A stretch of DNA of 64,000 bases, taken from positions 372,001 to 436,000 of the forward strand of contig NZ_CP077771.1 in the NCBI RefSeq assembly GCF_019134595.1, read 5' to 3'. Position 1 is the stretch's first letter. Each line of letters begins with the position of its first letter. Under the pieces are notes generated by a model. The model did not search any database and had not been told where the DNA came from. It was given only the letters and a program-made list of their open reading frames with translations. This document shows, in pieces, positions 18,393-30,856 of the stretch. The DNA is from Pseudoalteromonas shioyasakiensis (GTDB lineage Bacteria; Pseudomonadota; Gammaproteobacteria; Enterobacterales; Alteromonadaceae). Made by a program: the position numbers and the translations under genes.

Positions 18393-19163
18393 ATGCACGA
18401 CAAGCAAACTCATTGCCAGCCAACAGGTTGCAATAACTGTAAAGATAAATTAGAACTTGGTTTTGATTTTACAATGGCTTTTCAGCCAATTATTGATTGC
18501 ACCGATAAACATATTTTTGGCTATGAGGCTTTAGTTAGAGGGCCTAATAATGAGTCGGCTTATTCTATTATCTCACAAGTTAACGATGAGAACCGTTATA
18601 CCTTCGACCAGCTTTGTCGTATTAAAGCTATTTCGCTTGCAGCTAAGCTGAAGCTTGATTCTATTTTGAGTATTAACTTTTTACCTAACGCGATTTACAA
18701 ACCTGAGCGCTGTATTAGAACAACCCTTGAAGCTGCTGAGCAATATGGTTTTCCGGTAGAACAAATTATGTTTGAGTTTACCGAGGTTGAAAAGGTTGAA
18801 GACAGTACGCACATCAAACGTGTTGTTGAGTATTACCAATCACTCGGGTTTATTACCGCAACCGACGACTTTGGATCTGGGTATTCTGGTTTAAATTTAT
18901 TGGCTGATTTTCAGAGCAATATTATTAAGCTCGATATGGAGCTAATACGCGATATTCACTTAAATAAAGCGCGACAAGTTATTGTTAATCATTGTATTGC
19001 TATGTTTGAAGAACTTAACATCACTGCCCTCGCCGAAGGAATTGAAACAGTTGAAGAATATCAATGGTTACGCCAAGCCGGTGTAAATTTAATGCAAGGG
19101 TATTTCTTTGCCCGCCCAGGGTTTGAGAGCCTACCAGAAGTTGATTTTAGTAAGTTGGGGTAA
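18393..19163 (+). CDS. EAL-domain cyclic-di-GMP phosphodiesterase with N-terminal Cys cluster
   Basis: 256 aa, almost entirely an EAL domain. The catalytic set looks intact: YEALVRG (the EAL motif), NFLPNA, FEFTE, TDDFGSGYSG, KLDMELI and AEGIET. A short N-terminal extension has C8, C13 and C16 (C-x4-C-x2-C), which could bind a metal or sense redox. No TM and no GGDEF. Degrading c-di-GMP to pGpG would favour motility over biofilm (family knowledge). GAGGTAAGC lies before the ATG at 18393. Monocistronic. Confidence 0.88.
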   Translation: MHDKQTHCQPTGCNNCKDKLELGFDFTMAFQPIIDCTDKHIFGYEALVRGPNNESAYSIISQVNDENRYTFDQLCRIKAISLAAKLKLDSILSINFLPNAIYKPERCIRTTLEAAEQYGFPVEQIMFEFTEVEKVEDSTHIKRVVEYYQSLGFITATDDFGSGYSGLNLLADFQSNIIKLDMELIRDIHLNKARQVIVNHCIAMFEELNITALAEGIETVEEYQWLRQAGVNLMQGYFFARPGFESLPEVDFSKLG

Positions 19164-19385
19164 GTCCGAGTAACGAGAGTCGAGTTGCGACAAGGTCCAG
19201 ACGCGCGAAACAAGTTTCACGCCTACGGTGAAGACATCAGGCGCTAGGATCTGGGTGCTAGGCTCTAGGACGCGATGTAAAATCGCTGCTACCTCGTAAC
19301 TCGTTACTCGCACCTTTACTCTTTCCCCCTTGAAACTCGCTAACTTAAAACACTTCCCGGCTAAAGCCAGTCCTACGAATTTCAT
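19164..19385. repeat. Composite REP-like intergenic repeat
   Basis: Modules in order: GCGCGAAACAAGTTTCACGC (~19201), GGCGCTAGG/GTGCTAGG runs, GACGCGATGTAAAATCGCTGC (~19269), CTCGTAACTCGTTACTCGCAC, and CCCGGCTAAAGCCAGTCCTA (~19357). The remaining 100 bp before 19490 hold the promoter and RBS of the hydrolase gene. Confidence 0.8.
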
Positions 19386-19489
19386 TTTCGTACCTTGCTA
19401 ACTTCTTCCAGTATTTAATCGTATTTGTATTATAAATTTTTATTTAGGATGCTAGGCTGAATATTCTTTAAGCATATTGAGAAAGGATA

Positions 19490-20491
19490 ATGATGTTTTT
19501 ACGCATACTGTTAGTCTCAGCACTTGTTTTATGGTCTTCTGCAAGCCTAGTTGCTAAAGAGCAGTCACTTAGTTTTGATGCTGAGTTAAGCAATTATCAA
19601 TACGACTTACCTGTACAGTTTTTTAATTTTTCGTCACAAAATACGCCATTGAAAATGGCTTACTCTTACCTTAAGCCAAGTAATAATATGCCTACCGTTG
19701 TGCTTATGCATGGCAAAAACTTTAACGGCCATTATTGGACCAATACTGCCAAATACCTTAATAGCAAAGGCTATGGTGTATTGATCCCGGATCAAATTGG
19801 TTTTGGTAAATCATCAAAGCCCGCTGATTATCAATTTTCGTTTGCTGTATTAGCTAATAACACTCATCAGTTAGTGTCATCTTTAAATATTGAAAACCCT
19901 ATTGTACTTGGCCACTCAATGGGCGGCATGCTAGCAAGCCGTTACAGCCTGATGTTTTCTAGCCAAGTTAGTAAACTCATTTTGCTAAACCCAATTGGTT
20001 TAGAGAACTATTTAAATTATGTGCAATACAAAGACACTGATTTTTTCTTTAAAAATGAATTGGCTAAAACACCTGAAAAGGTTATTGCTTACCAGAAGAA
20101 AAACTATTACGACGGTAAATGGAATAGCTCTTACGAGCAATTAACCCATTTTATTAGTGGTCAAATTCAAGGCCCTGATCATCGGCATATGGCGTGGGTT
20201 AATGCTAAAACCTACGATATGATTTTTACGCAGCCGGTCATAACGGAGTTTGATCAGTTAAGCATGCCTGTGTCTTTAATTATAGGCACCCGCGACAGAA
20301 CTGGCCCTGGCCGCAATTGGAAAAAAGCGAACGTTGACCATGAGCTTGGCCGTTACGATAAATTAGGCAAAGCCGCGGCAGCTATGATCCCAAAATCGCA
20401 ATTAATTGAATTAGACGATATTGGCCACCTACCTCACATCGAGGATTTTGAACGCTTTAAAGGTGCATTAGACAAAGCGTTATCATTTTAA
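19490..20491 (+). CDS. Exported alpha/beta hydrolase
   Basis: 333 aa (or two less if the second ATG at 19493 is used; AAAGGA fits either). Signal peptide ~1-23 (ending LVAKE). Alpha/beta-hydrolase core: oxyanion segment VVLMHGKNFNG, nucleophile elbow GHSMGGML, acid in IIGTRDRTG, and the His in DDIGHLPHIEDF, so the triad appears complete. It resembles proline-iminopeptidase/haloperoxidase-type hydrolases acting in the periplasm; substrate unknown. Monocistronic between two repeat clusters. Confidence 0.85.
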   Translation: MMFLRILLVSALVLWSSASLVAKEQSLSFDAELSNYQYDLPVQFFNFSSQNTPLKMAYSYLKPSNNMPTVVLMHGKNFNGHYWTNTAKYLNSKGYGVLIPDQIGFGKSSKPADYQFSFAVLANNTHQLVSSLNIENPIVLGHSMGGMLASRYSLMFSSQVSKLILLNPIGLENYLNYVQYKDTDFFFKNELAKTPEKVIAYQKKNYYDGKWNSSYEQLTHFISGQIQGPDHRHMAWVNAKTYDMIFTQPVITEFDQLSMPVSLIIGTRDRTGPGRNWKKANVDHELGRYDKLGKAAAAMIPKSQLIELDDIGHLPHIEDFERFKGALDKALSF

Positions 20492-20497
20492 TTTTGG

Positions 20498-20636
20498 TCG
20501 CGCGAAACAAGTTTCGCGCCTACGTGTAGCAGCAGGTTTATCCCGCGTCATTGGGTTCTAGGCACTAGGACGCGATGTGAAATCGCTGCTACCCCGTATC
20601 TCGCACCTCGTATCTCGCAACTTCCCCCACTTTTAG
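20498..20636. repeat. Composite REP-like intergenic repeat
   Basis: GCGCGAAACAAGTTTCGCGCC (~20500), GTAGCAGCAGGTTTATCCCGCGTC (~20525), GACGCGATGTGAAATCGCTGC (~20570) and a CTCGCACCTCGTATCTCGCAAC tail. It lies directly downstream of the hydrolase stop. Confidence 0.8.
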
Positions 20637-20774
20637 TACCATTTTTGTGAAAAATAACGACTTATGCGTTGATGTAGTTACAATTTATCTGTAACTTGTG
20701 TCGCCCATTTCGCTACGCACGACTATAATATTAAGCGAAATCAACATTTTCATACTAAATACTAGGGATACACA

Positions 20775-21920
20775 ATGAAAAAACTTCCTATTGCATTGGC
20801 TCTATGTGCTGCTTTTGTGTCTGCAAACACAATGGCAGAGGTTCGCATAAACGGCTTTGCTTCTATTGTTGGCGGTAAAGCACTTGACGATGACGCAACT
20901 CTTTATGGTTATGATGACGATATTTCGTTTAAAAACGAAAGTATGTTCGCATTACAACTTTCTGCAGATTTACAAGAAAAGCTAAGCGCTACTGCACAAA
21001 TTGTGGCGCGTGGTAGTGATGATTTTGATGCTGAGTTTGAATGGGCTTATTTAACTTATGAGTTCAGCGATGAGCTACAAGTGAGTGCTGGTAAAATGCG
21101 CGTGCCTTTTTACCGTTATTCAGACTTTTTAGACGTTGGTTACACTTACCGTTGGGTTCGTCCGCCGCAGTCTGTTTATAACCTTCCATTTTCAACGTAT
21201 GAAGGTCTAAGCCTGTTACATAACACGCAATTAGGTGATTGGGATTCAACCGTTCAAGTTATTTACGGTAGCTTCGATGGGAACATTGCTGTGGTATCGG
21301 TTAATGGCGATACAGAGCTTAATGATATTGCTGGTATCAACTGGACGATGAGCTACGACTGGTTCAGTGCTCGTGCTGCGTACTTTGTAGCTGATACAAC
21401 AATTGCAATTGAAAACGACACAGATGCAGGTGTTGCACTTAATGGCCTTGAGCAAACTCTTAGAGCTGCGGGCTTTGTTGATCAAGCAGATGATATTGCG
21501 GTAGACGAAGATGATGGTTCTTTCTTCGCAGTGGGCTTTTCAATTGATTACAACGACATTCTGTTTGATGCTGAATACACTGAGTTTGAAGTAGAAAACA
21601 GCGCTCTTGCTAAACAAACCCAATACTACACGTCTGTTGGTTACCGTATGGATGAGTGGATTGTGCACTTAACTTACGAAAATAACGACGACAAACACGA
21701 TAGCAATCGCTACAACGCGCTACCTGCAGTACCTGCTTTTAACGCGGGTATTAATCAGGTTCTTGAGGGCGTGAAAGCGAAAAGCAACGTGTATACTATT
21801 GGTACTCGTTATGACTTCCACCCATCTGCTGCTTTAAAAGTAGATTTCAGCCGCTTTAAAGATGACATTACAGATACAGAAACCGACGTTGTTGCTGTTG
21901 CTGTTGATTTAGTTTTTTAA
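20775..21920 (+). CDS. Outer-membrane porin
   Basis: 381 aa with a signal peptide (1-21, ending TMA). The mature part shows porin-type alternating strands from VRINGFASIVGGK to the C-terminal VAVDLVF with terminal Phe, and many Asp-rich loops. The WAYLTYEFSDELQVSAGKMRVPFYRYSD region is typical of general/oxyanion porins of marine Gammaproteobacteria. AGGGATACACA precedes the ATG. It is followed after 12 bp by a small phosphate-binding-like protein, so the pair is probably an uptake or sensing unit for an anion (inference). Confidence 0.85.
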   Translation: MKKLPIALALCAAFVSANTMAEVRINGFASIVGGKALDDDATLYGYDDDISFKNESMFALQLSADLQEKLSATAQIVARGSDDFDAEFEWAYLTYEFSDELQVSAGKMRVPFYRYSDFLDVGYTYRWVRPPQSVYNLPFSTYEGLSLLHNTQLGDWDSTVQVIYGSFDGNIAVVSVNGDTELNDIAGINWTMSYDWFSARAAYFVADTTIAIENDTDAGVALNGLEQTLRAAGFVDQADDIAVDEDDGSFFAVGFSIDYNDILFDAEYTEFEVENSALAKQTQYYTSVGYRMDEWIVHLTYENNDDKHDSNRYNALPAVPAFNAGINQVLEGVKAKSNVYTIGTRYDFHPSAALKVDFSRFKDDITDTETDVVAVAVDLVF

Positions 21921-21932
21921 TTGGAGTTCATG

Positions 21933-22340
21933 ATGAAAAAATTATTAATCGCTACAGCAATGACTCTTTACTCGCACGCTGCATTTGCTGAGGTTGCTGT
22001 TATTGTAAATCCTGCAAATGGCAATGCTATCGATGAAGGGACTATCAAAAAGATTTATCTTGGCAAGGCAAAGTCATTTGATGATGGCACAAAAGTAAAC
22101 CCGGTAAACCAAGACGGCAACAGCGTAAGCGATGAGTTTAACGATAAGGTGGTTGGTAAGTCAGGCAGCCAGCTTAACGCTTATTGGTCAAAACTGGTAT
22201 TTACAGGTAAAGGTACACCACCTGAGAAACTAGCAAACGATCAAGCTGTTATTGATTTTGTTGCAGCCAACGGCGACGCCATTGGTTATATCGATGCAGC
22301 AAAAGTAACTGATAAAGTTAAAGTAGTCGGTACTTTTTAA
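21933..22340 (+). CDS. Small periplasmic PstS-like substrate-binding protein
   Basis: 135 aa from the ATG at 21933, spaced 6 nt from GGAG. Signal peptide ~1-20 (ending AFA). The mature ~115 aa match one lobe of PBP-like domains: IVNPANGNAIDEGTIKKIYLGKAKSFDDGTKVNPVNQ, AYWSKLVFTGKGTPP, and NGDAIGYIDAAKV. Such half-size proteins often sit beside porins and sensory proteins; they may bind phosphate or a similar ligand in the periplasm. In an operon with the porin and convergent with a chemoreceptor. Confidence 0.83.
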   Translation: MKKLLIATAMTLYSHAAFAEVAVIVNPANGNAIDEGTIKKIYLGKAKSFDDGTKVNPVNQDGNSVSDEFNDKVVGKSGSQLNAYWSKLVFTGKGTPPEKLANDQAVIDFVAANGDAIGYIDAAKVTDKVKVVGTF

Positions 22341-22359
22341 GTCCTTACTACGGTTAATA

Positions 22360-22386
22360 AAAAACCAGGCAATGCCTGGTTTTTTA
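22360..22386. terminator. Bidirectional Rho-independent terminator
   Basis: A6 - CCAGGC - AAT - GCCTGG - T6, between the PstS-like gene and the convergent chemoreceptor gene; it can serve both. Confidence 0.9.
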
Positions 22387-22396
22387 TGCGCTTAAA

Positions 22397-24022
22397 TTAC
22401 TCAATTTTAAATTTAGCTGTGGCGTCGAGTAACGAATCAGACAGGTAATGAAGGTTCTTCGCTACATCACGTACTGCCGACAATGAATCCATTGTTTCTT
22501 CAAACGACATATGCATATTCGACACGTTCTCAACAACCATACTAGCAACCGACGTTTGCTCTTCGGTGGCCGCTGCAATTTGTGAGTTCATACCGTTAAT
22601 TTCTAAAATCTGCTCAGATATTTTATCAATCGATTGCCCTGTATTTTCAGCCGCTTCGGCATTGTTTGAAGCCATATCACGAGCCGAATTCATAGCAATT
22701 ACCGCATCGCTCGCTGCGGTTGTCAGTGTTGAAAGCAGCTCTCTGATTTCATTGGTTGAGTGCGACGTTCTTGAGGCAAGCTCGCGTACTTCATCAGCAA
22801 CAACCGCAAAGCCACGGCCTTGTTCACCTGCACGCGCAGCCTCAATTGCAGCGTTTAATGCCAGCAAATTGGTTTGCTCCGCAATTGAAGTGATCACATT
22901 CAAGATTTGTGTGACATTTTTAGTATCATTTTCCAATTGATTAATTGTTGATGCTGCTTGGTTAATCTCATCACTTAATGTTTTTGATTCAGTCACAGAG
23001 CGCTGTATTTGCGTTCTGCTTTGCTCAACTTCGCGCTCGGCTGTTTGCGCAGCTTGTGATGCATTTGCCGCTGAATGAGAAATATCAGCAACACTTTGAC
23101 GCATTTCTTCCATCGACTGTTTAACGATTTCGGCATCTGATGTTTGTTTGGTTGTTGCGCGCTCTGCACGTTCCATACCTTGAACAAGTCGCGTTGAGTT
23201 CTCCATTAATGGTTCACAAACCGCTATTACCTCAAGTACTGCAGCTTTTAACAACTGTATAAAGGCATTGAAGTTAATCGAAACTTGGCCAATTTCGTCT
23301 TTAGCGTGTACTTCAAGTTGCGTGCTTAACGAACCTTTACCGTCAGCTAATAAACGTAAGTTATTTGCCGCAGCACTAGCCGATGAGCCAATTCCACGAG
23401 CAATCCAAATTGAGGTGGCAATAAGCAAAATCAGTGACACTACAGACACTATAAGCATTAAATTAAGTGCATTGTCAGAACGGGCTTTAGTTGCTTGCAC
23501 TAGCTCAAAAAAGCGGTCATCCGAGCGGGCTTGCGCACGTTTAAAGCCAGCTAAAACAGCTTCATATTGCTGTGTTTTTTGCTGTGCTTGCTGCTGAATT
23601 TTACTAAAGTCAGCGCTGCCATCGATCATTGAAGTGGCTATAGTCGACGAGGTTTGTGCATAAAGCTCTAATTGTTTTTTTGTATCAGCATGTACATAGC
23701 TGTCGTTGATACTGATAATATTTTGTAGATTTTCGTTAATTGTTTTATACGTTTGCGCAGCACTATCTACTAAGTCAGACTCACCAAACGTGACAGCTTG
23801 AGTGTATAACTCATCTAGTTTTTCGAGTAATGCTACATTTTCTGAAGTAAGTTTTACTACCTGGTAAGACGACTTTTCTAACTCGTCGAGCGAGATTTTA
23901 TTGTCATTCATCGCGATGTAATTCGTCACCACGATAATGACAAATGCCGTTATGGCAATGCATGTTATAGCGTGTATTTTTTTTGTGATGCTCAAATTGT
24001 TGAAAGAAATACCTGCAGACAT
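22397..24022 (-). CDS. Methyl-accepting chemotaxis protein
   Basis: About 541 aa from the ATG at 24022, preceded by AAAGGTGG; the frame extends to an ATG at 24043 that lacks a good RBS. TM1 at ~20-40, a helical periplasmic sensor (4HB_MCP-like, ~45-190), TM2 at ~190-210, HAMP, then a long signalling coiled coil with the hairpin tip [35 protein letters not shown]. No C-terminal CheR-binding pentapeptide. Convergent with the porin/PstS-like pair, so its ligand could be delivered by that binding protein (inference only). Confidence 0.88.
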   Translation of the reverse strand: MSAGISFNNLSITKKIHAITCIAITAFVIIVVTNYIAMNDNKISLDELEKSSYQVVKLTSENVALLEKLDELYTQAVTFGESDLVDSAAQTYKTINENLQNIISINDSYVHADTKKQLELYAQTSSTIATSMIDGSADFSKIQQQAQQKTQQYEAVLAGFKRAQARSDDRFFELVQATKARSDNALNLMLIVSVVSLILLIATSIWIARGIGSSASAAANNLRLLADGKGSLSTQLEVHAKDEIGQVSINFNAFIQLLKAAVLEVIAVCEPLMENSTRLVQGMERAERATTKQTSDAEIVKQSMEEMRQSVADISHSAANASQAAQTAEREVEQSRTQIQRSVTESKTLSDEINQAASTINQLENDTKNVTQILNVITSIAEQTNLLALNAAIEAARAGEQGRGFAVVADEVRELASRTSHSTNEIRELLSTLTTAASDAVIAMNSARDMASNNAEAAENTGQSIDKISEQILEINGMNSQIAAATEEQTSVASMVVENVSNMHMSFEETMDSLSAVRDVAKNLHYLSDSLLDATAKFKIE

Positions 24023-24169
24023 TGAATCCACCTTTGTTGTCATAGTACTTAGTATTATCGCCTGATTTACCTAAAGTATTAACTATATTTATATATTTTC
24101 AGGTTTTTTTCTTATTTTGTGCCGTTTGTGGGAGGGTAGGCGAAGAGCGTGAAGACAATATTCAAAAAA

Positions 24170-24375
24170 CAATAGCTTTCAGCCGTAAGCCGTCAGATGC
24201 GCGAAACAAGTTTCACGCCTACGTGTAGCAGCGGGTTTATCCCGCGTCATTGGGTTCTAGGCACTAGGACGAGATGTGAAATCGCTGCTACCTCGTATCT
24301 CGCAACTTTACTCTTTCCCCTCGTAACTTAAGACATTTCCCGGCTAAAGCCAGTCCTACGAGCTTCATTGTCGCA
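24170..24375. repeat. Composite REP-like intergenic repeat
   Basis: Modules in order: GACGCGCGAAAC... (wording GCGCGAAACAAGTTTCACGC at ~24199), GTAGCAGCGGGTTTATCCCGC (~24226), GACGAGATGTGAAATCGCTGC (~24269), CTCGTATCTCGCAAC, and CCCGGCTAAAGCCAGTCCTAC (~24340). The rest of the 24044-24507 gap carries only promoter-like AT-rich DNA. Confidence 0.8.
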
Positions 24376-24507
24376 ACTTTCTCTTTTTTAATAGCGTTAT
24401 TAGGGGCTGATCTGTATAATCCGCGGCCTATTATTTACCCTATTGCTTGTTTATTTTCGCAGTTGCTGCGCCCATAACCCTGTCAGTATTTTTCTAGGAA
24501 CAATTCG

Positions 24508-26106
24508 TTGATTTCAACCGCAAATATCACCATGCAATTTGGTGCAGAGCCTCTGTTTGAGAACATTTCAGCTAAGTTTGGTAACGGTAACCGCTATGGT
24601 TTAATTGGTGCGAATGGCTGCGGCAAATCGACCTTTATGAAAATTCTAAGTGGTGCGCTTGTGCCAACATCTGGCAATGTGTCGATTGCACCGGGTTTAA
24701 AGCTAGGTACGCTAAGTCAAGATCAGTTTGCGTTTGAGCAATACACTGTGGTTGATGCGGTGATCATGGGTGATGCAGAGCTTTGGAAAGTAAAACAAGA
24801 GCGCGACCGTATCTATTCTCTGCCAGAAATGAGTGAAGAAGACGGCATGAAAGTCGCTGAACTTGAAAGCATTTTTGCCGAAATGGATGGCTATACAGCA
24901 GAAAGCCGCGCAGAAGAAATTTTGATCCAAGCGGGTATTGAGCAAGAGTTTCATTACGGCTTAATGGCAAACGTTGCGCCGGGCTGGAAACTTCGTGTGC
25001 TTTTAGCACAAGCACTGTTTGCAAACCCTGATATTTTGCTACTTGATGAGCCAACCAATAACCTTGATATTCACACGATTACTTGGCTAGCTAACGAGCT
25101 TAACCAGCGTAAATGTACCATGATTATCATCTCGCACGACCGCCACTTCTTAAACTCGGTATGTACACACATGGCCGATATCGATTACGGTGAGCTACGA
25201 ATTTACCCTGGTAACTATGAAAAGTGGATTGAAGCTTCAAGCTTGCAACGCGAACAACTGCTTGCTGAAAACGCGAAGAAGAGCGCCGAAATTGACGAGC
25301 TACAAGAGTTCGTAAACCGCTTTGGTGCTAACGCTTCAAAAGCAAAACTAGCTAGCTCTCGTGCTAAGCGCATGGATAAAATTAAGCTTGATGAAGTAAA
25401 ATCATCAAGCCGTATTAGCCCATCACTTCGTTTTGACGAAGGCAAAAAGATGTATCGCCAAGCATTAGAGCTTACCAAGCTAGGTCATGGCTTTGATAGT
25501 GAAACCCTGTTCAGCGACGGTGAACTATTGCTTGAAGCCGGTGCTAAGCTTGCGGTTATAGGTGAAAACGGCGTTGGTAAAACCACCCTATTACGTTGCC
25601 TTGTAAACGAATTACAAAGTAACGAAGGTGTGGTTAAGTGGTCTGAAAATGCCAGCATTGGTTATTGCCCACAAGACAGCAGTAAAGACTTCGATAACGA
25701 CTTAACTTTATTTGATTGGATGTCGCAGTGGCGCACCGCTAAACACAACGATTTAATGGTGCGTGGTATGTTAGGCCGTTTATTATTTACCGCAGACGAC
25801 GCGAACAAAAAAGCCCGCAACTGCTCGGGTGGTGAAAAAAACCGCCTATTGTTTGGTAAGTTAATGATGCAAGACATCAACGTGCTCATTATGGATGAGC
25901 CAACCAACCACATGGATATGGAAGCCATTGAAGCGCTCAATAATGCATTAAAAGATTATCAAGGCACGCTAATTTTTGTGAGCCACGACCGTGAGTTTGT
26001 ATCGTCATTAGCGACTCGTATCATCGATATTAAAGATCAACAGCTTATCGATTTTCAGGGCACGTTTGACGAATATATGGACCATGTCGCGCAACAAGCG
26101 CAATAA
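24508..26106 (+). CDS. ybiT: ABC-F family ATPase YbiT
   Basis: 532 aa, starting at a TTG (24508) with AGGAA 7 nt upstream; the N-terminus then aligns with E. coli YbiT ([16 protein letters not shown]). Two ABC modules: Walker [10 protein letters not shown] and GENGVGKTT, Walker [12 protein letters not shown] and [11 protein letters not shown], and signature [12 protein letters not shown] in the second, with the charged inter-domain linker (~245-310) typical of ABC-F. No membrane domain. ABC-F proteins act on the ribosome; the exact role of YbiT is still poorly defined. Monocistronic with its own terminator. Confidence 0.9.
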   Translation: MISTANITMQFGAEPLFENISAKFGNGNRYGLIGANGCGKSTFMKILSGALVPTSGNVSIAPGLKLGTLSQDQFAFEQYTVVDAVIMGDAELWKVKQERDRIYSLPEMSEEDGMKVAELESIFAEMDGYTAESRAEEILIQAGIEQEFHYGLMANVAPGWKLRVLLAQALFANPDILLLDEPTNNLDIHTITWLANELNQRKCTMIIISHDRHFLNSVCTHMADIDYGELRIYPGNYEKWIEASSLQREQLLAENAKKSAEIDELQEFVNRFGANASKAKLASSRAKRMDKIKLDEVKSSSRISPSLRFDEGKKMYRQALELTKLGHGFDSETLFSDGELLLEAGAKLAVIGENGVGKTTLLRCLVNELQSNEGVVKWSENASIGYCPQDSSKDFDNDLTLFDWMSQWRTAKHNDLMVRGMLGRLLFTADDANKKARNCSGGEKNRLLFGKLMMQDINVLIMDEPTNHMDMEAIEALNNALKDYQGTLIFVSHDREFVSSLATRIIDIKDQQLIDFQGTFDEYMDHVAQQAQ

Positions 26107-26117
26107 CCCCTTCCTAG

Positions 26118-26147
26118 AAAAGGTGAGCAAGTTAGCTCACCTTTTTT
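26118..26147 (+). terminator. Rho-independent terminator of ybiT
   Basis: GGTGAGC (26122-26128) / GCTCACC (26135-26141) stem with a T6 tail. Confidence 0.88.
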
Positions 26148-26244
26148 GTTTACGTTCAGTTACATATTCACTTTACTGAATTACCTGTTTTAGGTAACTT
26201 AAATTTCTTTGACTTCAATCGAACAATAAATTTAAGGGACCTAA

Positions 26245-28170
26245 ATGAAAAAGCTTCTTAGCGTATCGGCATTAACACTAGCTCTAACAGCCTGTGGTGG
26301 CGGTTCATCAACAGATAAAATGCCAGATGTAAAAGTAGAGCAAAATACTGCACCGACGCTCTCTGGCTCACTCACACTCTCAACCAAAGCGCTTGAATCA
26401 GCTAATTTAGTTGTTGATTTAAAAGATGAGCAAAACGACAGTGTGACAACCACGATTATTGATAAGCCAGAGTGGCTAAATGTAACCACCAGCAGCAATC
26501 AAGTAACTTTTAGTGCAGTGCCAAGCCTATTCGACGTTGCTAACCACACTTTTACTGTGGAAGTCTCTGATGGTGAAGCGAGTAATCAATATACCCTAAC
26601 CGTTAATGTCGCCGAAAACCGTGCTGCATGGCAACCTATTGAGCTTAGCAATAGCGAAGTGATGGATAACTGGCAATCAAGCGATGGTAGTGTGCAGCTT
26701 TCGTTTGCCACTGAAGATGCCGGGGTGATTGCTCAAAATGGTGAGCTAAGCCGTTTTGATTGGTCGAACCCTGATGTTATTGCACTAAATACCCAAGCGA
26801 TTGATTGCTTGCATGAATGTAATCAACAAGCCCTTCTTGAAATGGAAGTGTTGGCTAAGCGCGATGATGCTATTCGTGTTGAGCTTTTTAATGTTTCGAC
26901 CGATAAAGGCGAAGTAGTTACCCTTTATAAATCAAATACGGAGCTTAGCTCTGCGTATTATGTTGATATGGACGACAATACTTTTCACATGGTGAATCAT
27001 TTAAACACCGAAGGTGAAGAAAGCTATTTTGAAGTATCGATAGCAAGCTATATTCCGACGGCTTCAGGTAGTACCACATCATTTCCTTTTGCAGAGTTTT
27101 CGGCGACCTTAGAAGGTAAAACGTTAACGATTAACGGCGACAAATACCTTACGAAAACCTATGCAAATCAGATAAATAAAGAAGGCTACGAGGTGAGTGT
27201 AGAGTTTGACCTTAACCTCGTTAATGCCGAAGTGGTTGCGCAGTTCGATGATTTTGCGGTGCTAAAACTGCAACATGTTCTTAGCTATCATGATGAAGCT
27301 GACGCTGCGAATATTGTTGAGTCAGAAGAGCTAACTGAAGCTATGAAGGTGCAAACGTCGGTTGTTGCATTGCAAGAACTGACACCAATTGCGGTTCCTG
27401 AGCTTAAAGTGGGTAAAACGTATACTGGTCGCTTAAATAATAAAAATTCAGATACAGGTGAAGGATTAACATTTCGCTATTTACCATCATTTTTCACTAT
27501 CACAGCAGCCGATACTGCAACGGTAACATTCAATACGCCAAAAAGTACTGACTCGTTCAAGTGGCATTACAACTTAGACAATAATGGCGAAAGCGTTAAG
27601 GTAACCGGCAATGGCCTAGATACCAGCTTACAATTTTTCACTCAGCCTGATGGTAAAACTCTCATGGTGCGCGAGCGAAATAAAGAAGAGCGTCAGGCTC
27701 GCTTAGGGTATGAATTTATAGAAGTGATTGATGATTCAACTATCACTCATGATGACTATAAGCACCTATTTAGCTACTTACGTCAAGACTACACCAGCGG
27801 CAACCTGAAAACATACTGGTTTATAAATGATGATGGTAAAGGCAGCTTCTATTACGCTGACCAATATGGCCTCGAAAACAGAGCTAACTTTACGCCAAAT
27901 ACCTATTGGCAATTTGAAGCTGATAACAGTATTAGTTTTGCAATGATGTCTCAGTGCCCAAGTGCATTTGATTACTCTAGCTGTAAGGATGAGGTGTTAG
28001 GCGATGATGAAAATTTATATGCCTCTTTAATTAATTTTAAAATTATTCATAAAGAAGCAGATAAATTCATTTTCGACCGCTTGTTCTGGCAGCGTATCTA
28101 TAACTACAGCGATAAAGAAGTTGAAGAAAATATATACCAAAACAGTTATTGGTTAGGGATTGAAAAATAA
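26245..28170 (+). CDS. Large surface lipoprotein with Ig/cadherin-like domain
   Basis: 641 aa. Lipobox LTAC at ~14-17 followed by GGGSS, a typical lipoprotein start. Residues ~35-125 form an Ig/cadherin-like domain (DKPEWLNVTTSSNQVTFSAVPS, HTFTVEVSDGEASNQYTLTV). The remaining 500 residues are beta-rich and unassigned, with Cys pairs in CLHECN and CPSAF/SSCKD. No catalytic motif seen. AAGGGACCTAA precedes the ATG at 26245. The gene is flanked by a terminator and a repeat cluster, so it is monocistronic. Confidence 0.75.
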   Translation: MKKLLSVSALTLALTACGGGSSTDKMPDVKVEQNTAPTLSGSLTLSTKALESANLVVDLKDEQNDSVTTTIIDKPEWLNVTTSSNQVTFSAVPSLFDVANHTFTVEVSDGEASNQYTLTVNVAENRAAWQPIELSNSEVMDNWQSSDGSVQLSFATEDAGVIAQNGELSRFDWSNPDVIALNTQAIDCLHECNQQALLEMEVLAKRDDAIRVELFNVSTDKGEVVTLYKSNTELSSAYYVDMDDNTFHMVNHLNTEGEESYFEVSIASYIPTASGSTTSFPFAEFSATLEGKTLTINGDKYLTKTYANQINKEGYEVSVEFDLNLVNAEVVAQFDDFAVLKLQHVLSYHDEADAANIVESEELTEAMKVQTSVVALQELTPIAVPELKVGKTYTGRLNNKNSDTGEGLTFRYLPSFFTITAADTATVTFNTPKSTDSFKWHYNLDNNGESVKVTGNGLDTSLQFFTQPDGKTLMVRERNKEERQARLGYEFIEVIDDSTITHDDYKHLFSYLRQDYTSGNLKTYWFINDDGKGSFYYADQYGLENRANFTPNTYWQFEADNSISFAMMSQCPSAFDYSSCKDEVLGDDENLYASLINFKIIHKEADKFIFDRLFWQRIYNYSDKEVEENIYQNSYWLGIEK

Positions 28171-28184
28171 AGGAGCTTGCAGCC

Positions 28185-28352
28185 TTTAGATCAGACGCGC
28201 GAAACAAGTTTCACGCCTACATGTAGCAGCGGGTTTATCCCGCGTCATCAGCGAGTTCTGGGCGCTAGGTTCTGGGCGCTAGGACGCGATGTAAAATCGC
28301 TGCTATCTCGTATATCGTATCTCAGATCTCGGAACTTTCCCCTTTCCCCTCG
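28185..28352. repeat. Composite REP-like intergenic repeat
   Basis: GCGCGAAACAAGTTTCACGCC (~28197), GTAGCAGCGGGTTTATCCCGC (~28222), GGGCGCTAGG runs, GACGCGATGTAAAATCGCTGC (~28283), and a CTCGTATATCGTATCTCAG tail. The short plus-strand ORF here is not a gene. Confidence 0.8.
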
Positions 28353-28362
28353 TAACTAACAG

Positions 28363-28395
28363 AAAAAAGGCCACACAGTTAAACTGTGTGGCCTT
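28363..28395 (-). terminator. Rho-independent terminator of katG
   Basis: GGCCACACAGTTT / AAACTGTGTGGCC stem (28369-28393) with a U run on the minus strand; it lies 22 bp past the katG stop. Confidence 0.88.
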
Positions 28396-28416
28396 TGTAC
28401 TTAACGGAATTTTAAA

Positions 28417-30642
<2,226 letters not shown>

Positions 30643-30675
30643 TTATCCCTTTCGTCATAAAGAGAGATTTTCTAA

Positions 30676-30691
30676 TAGTTATGAATAACTA
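30676..30691. promoter_or_regulatory. Palindrome upstream of katG, possible operator
   Basis: TAGTTAT-GA-ATAACTA, a perfect 7-2-7 inverted repeat 82 bp upstream of the katG start. The spacing does not match the OxyR consensus; binding protein unknown. Confidence 0.35.
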
Positions 30692-30856
30692 ATAGCGAAT
30701 AAGTTCCTGTTGTTTAAAACTATAGGAGTTGTATATGAATAAAGCTAGATCCAGAACATGGTTTTAAATCGATTGCACCGATAGAAAAATATGATTTGAT
30801 TCATTTTATAAAACCGTCCATTTTATAAGGGTATTTTTTAACAGCGAGTAGCCCTT

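Noticed and set aside
22566..23597. Plus-strand ORFs of 124 and 109 aa inside the chemoreceptor gene
   Set aside because: They are antisense shadows of a clear MCP coding sequence, without RBS.
28177..28359. 60-aa plus-strand ORF after the lipoprotein gene
   Set aside because: Made of composite REP-like repeat modules; the same peptide pieces appear at 33795-33983 for the same reason.
30676..30691. OxyR site in front of katG
   Set aside because: The palindrome is 7-2-7, and does not match the ATAG-type tetramer spacing of OxyR sites; kept only as an unassigned operator.
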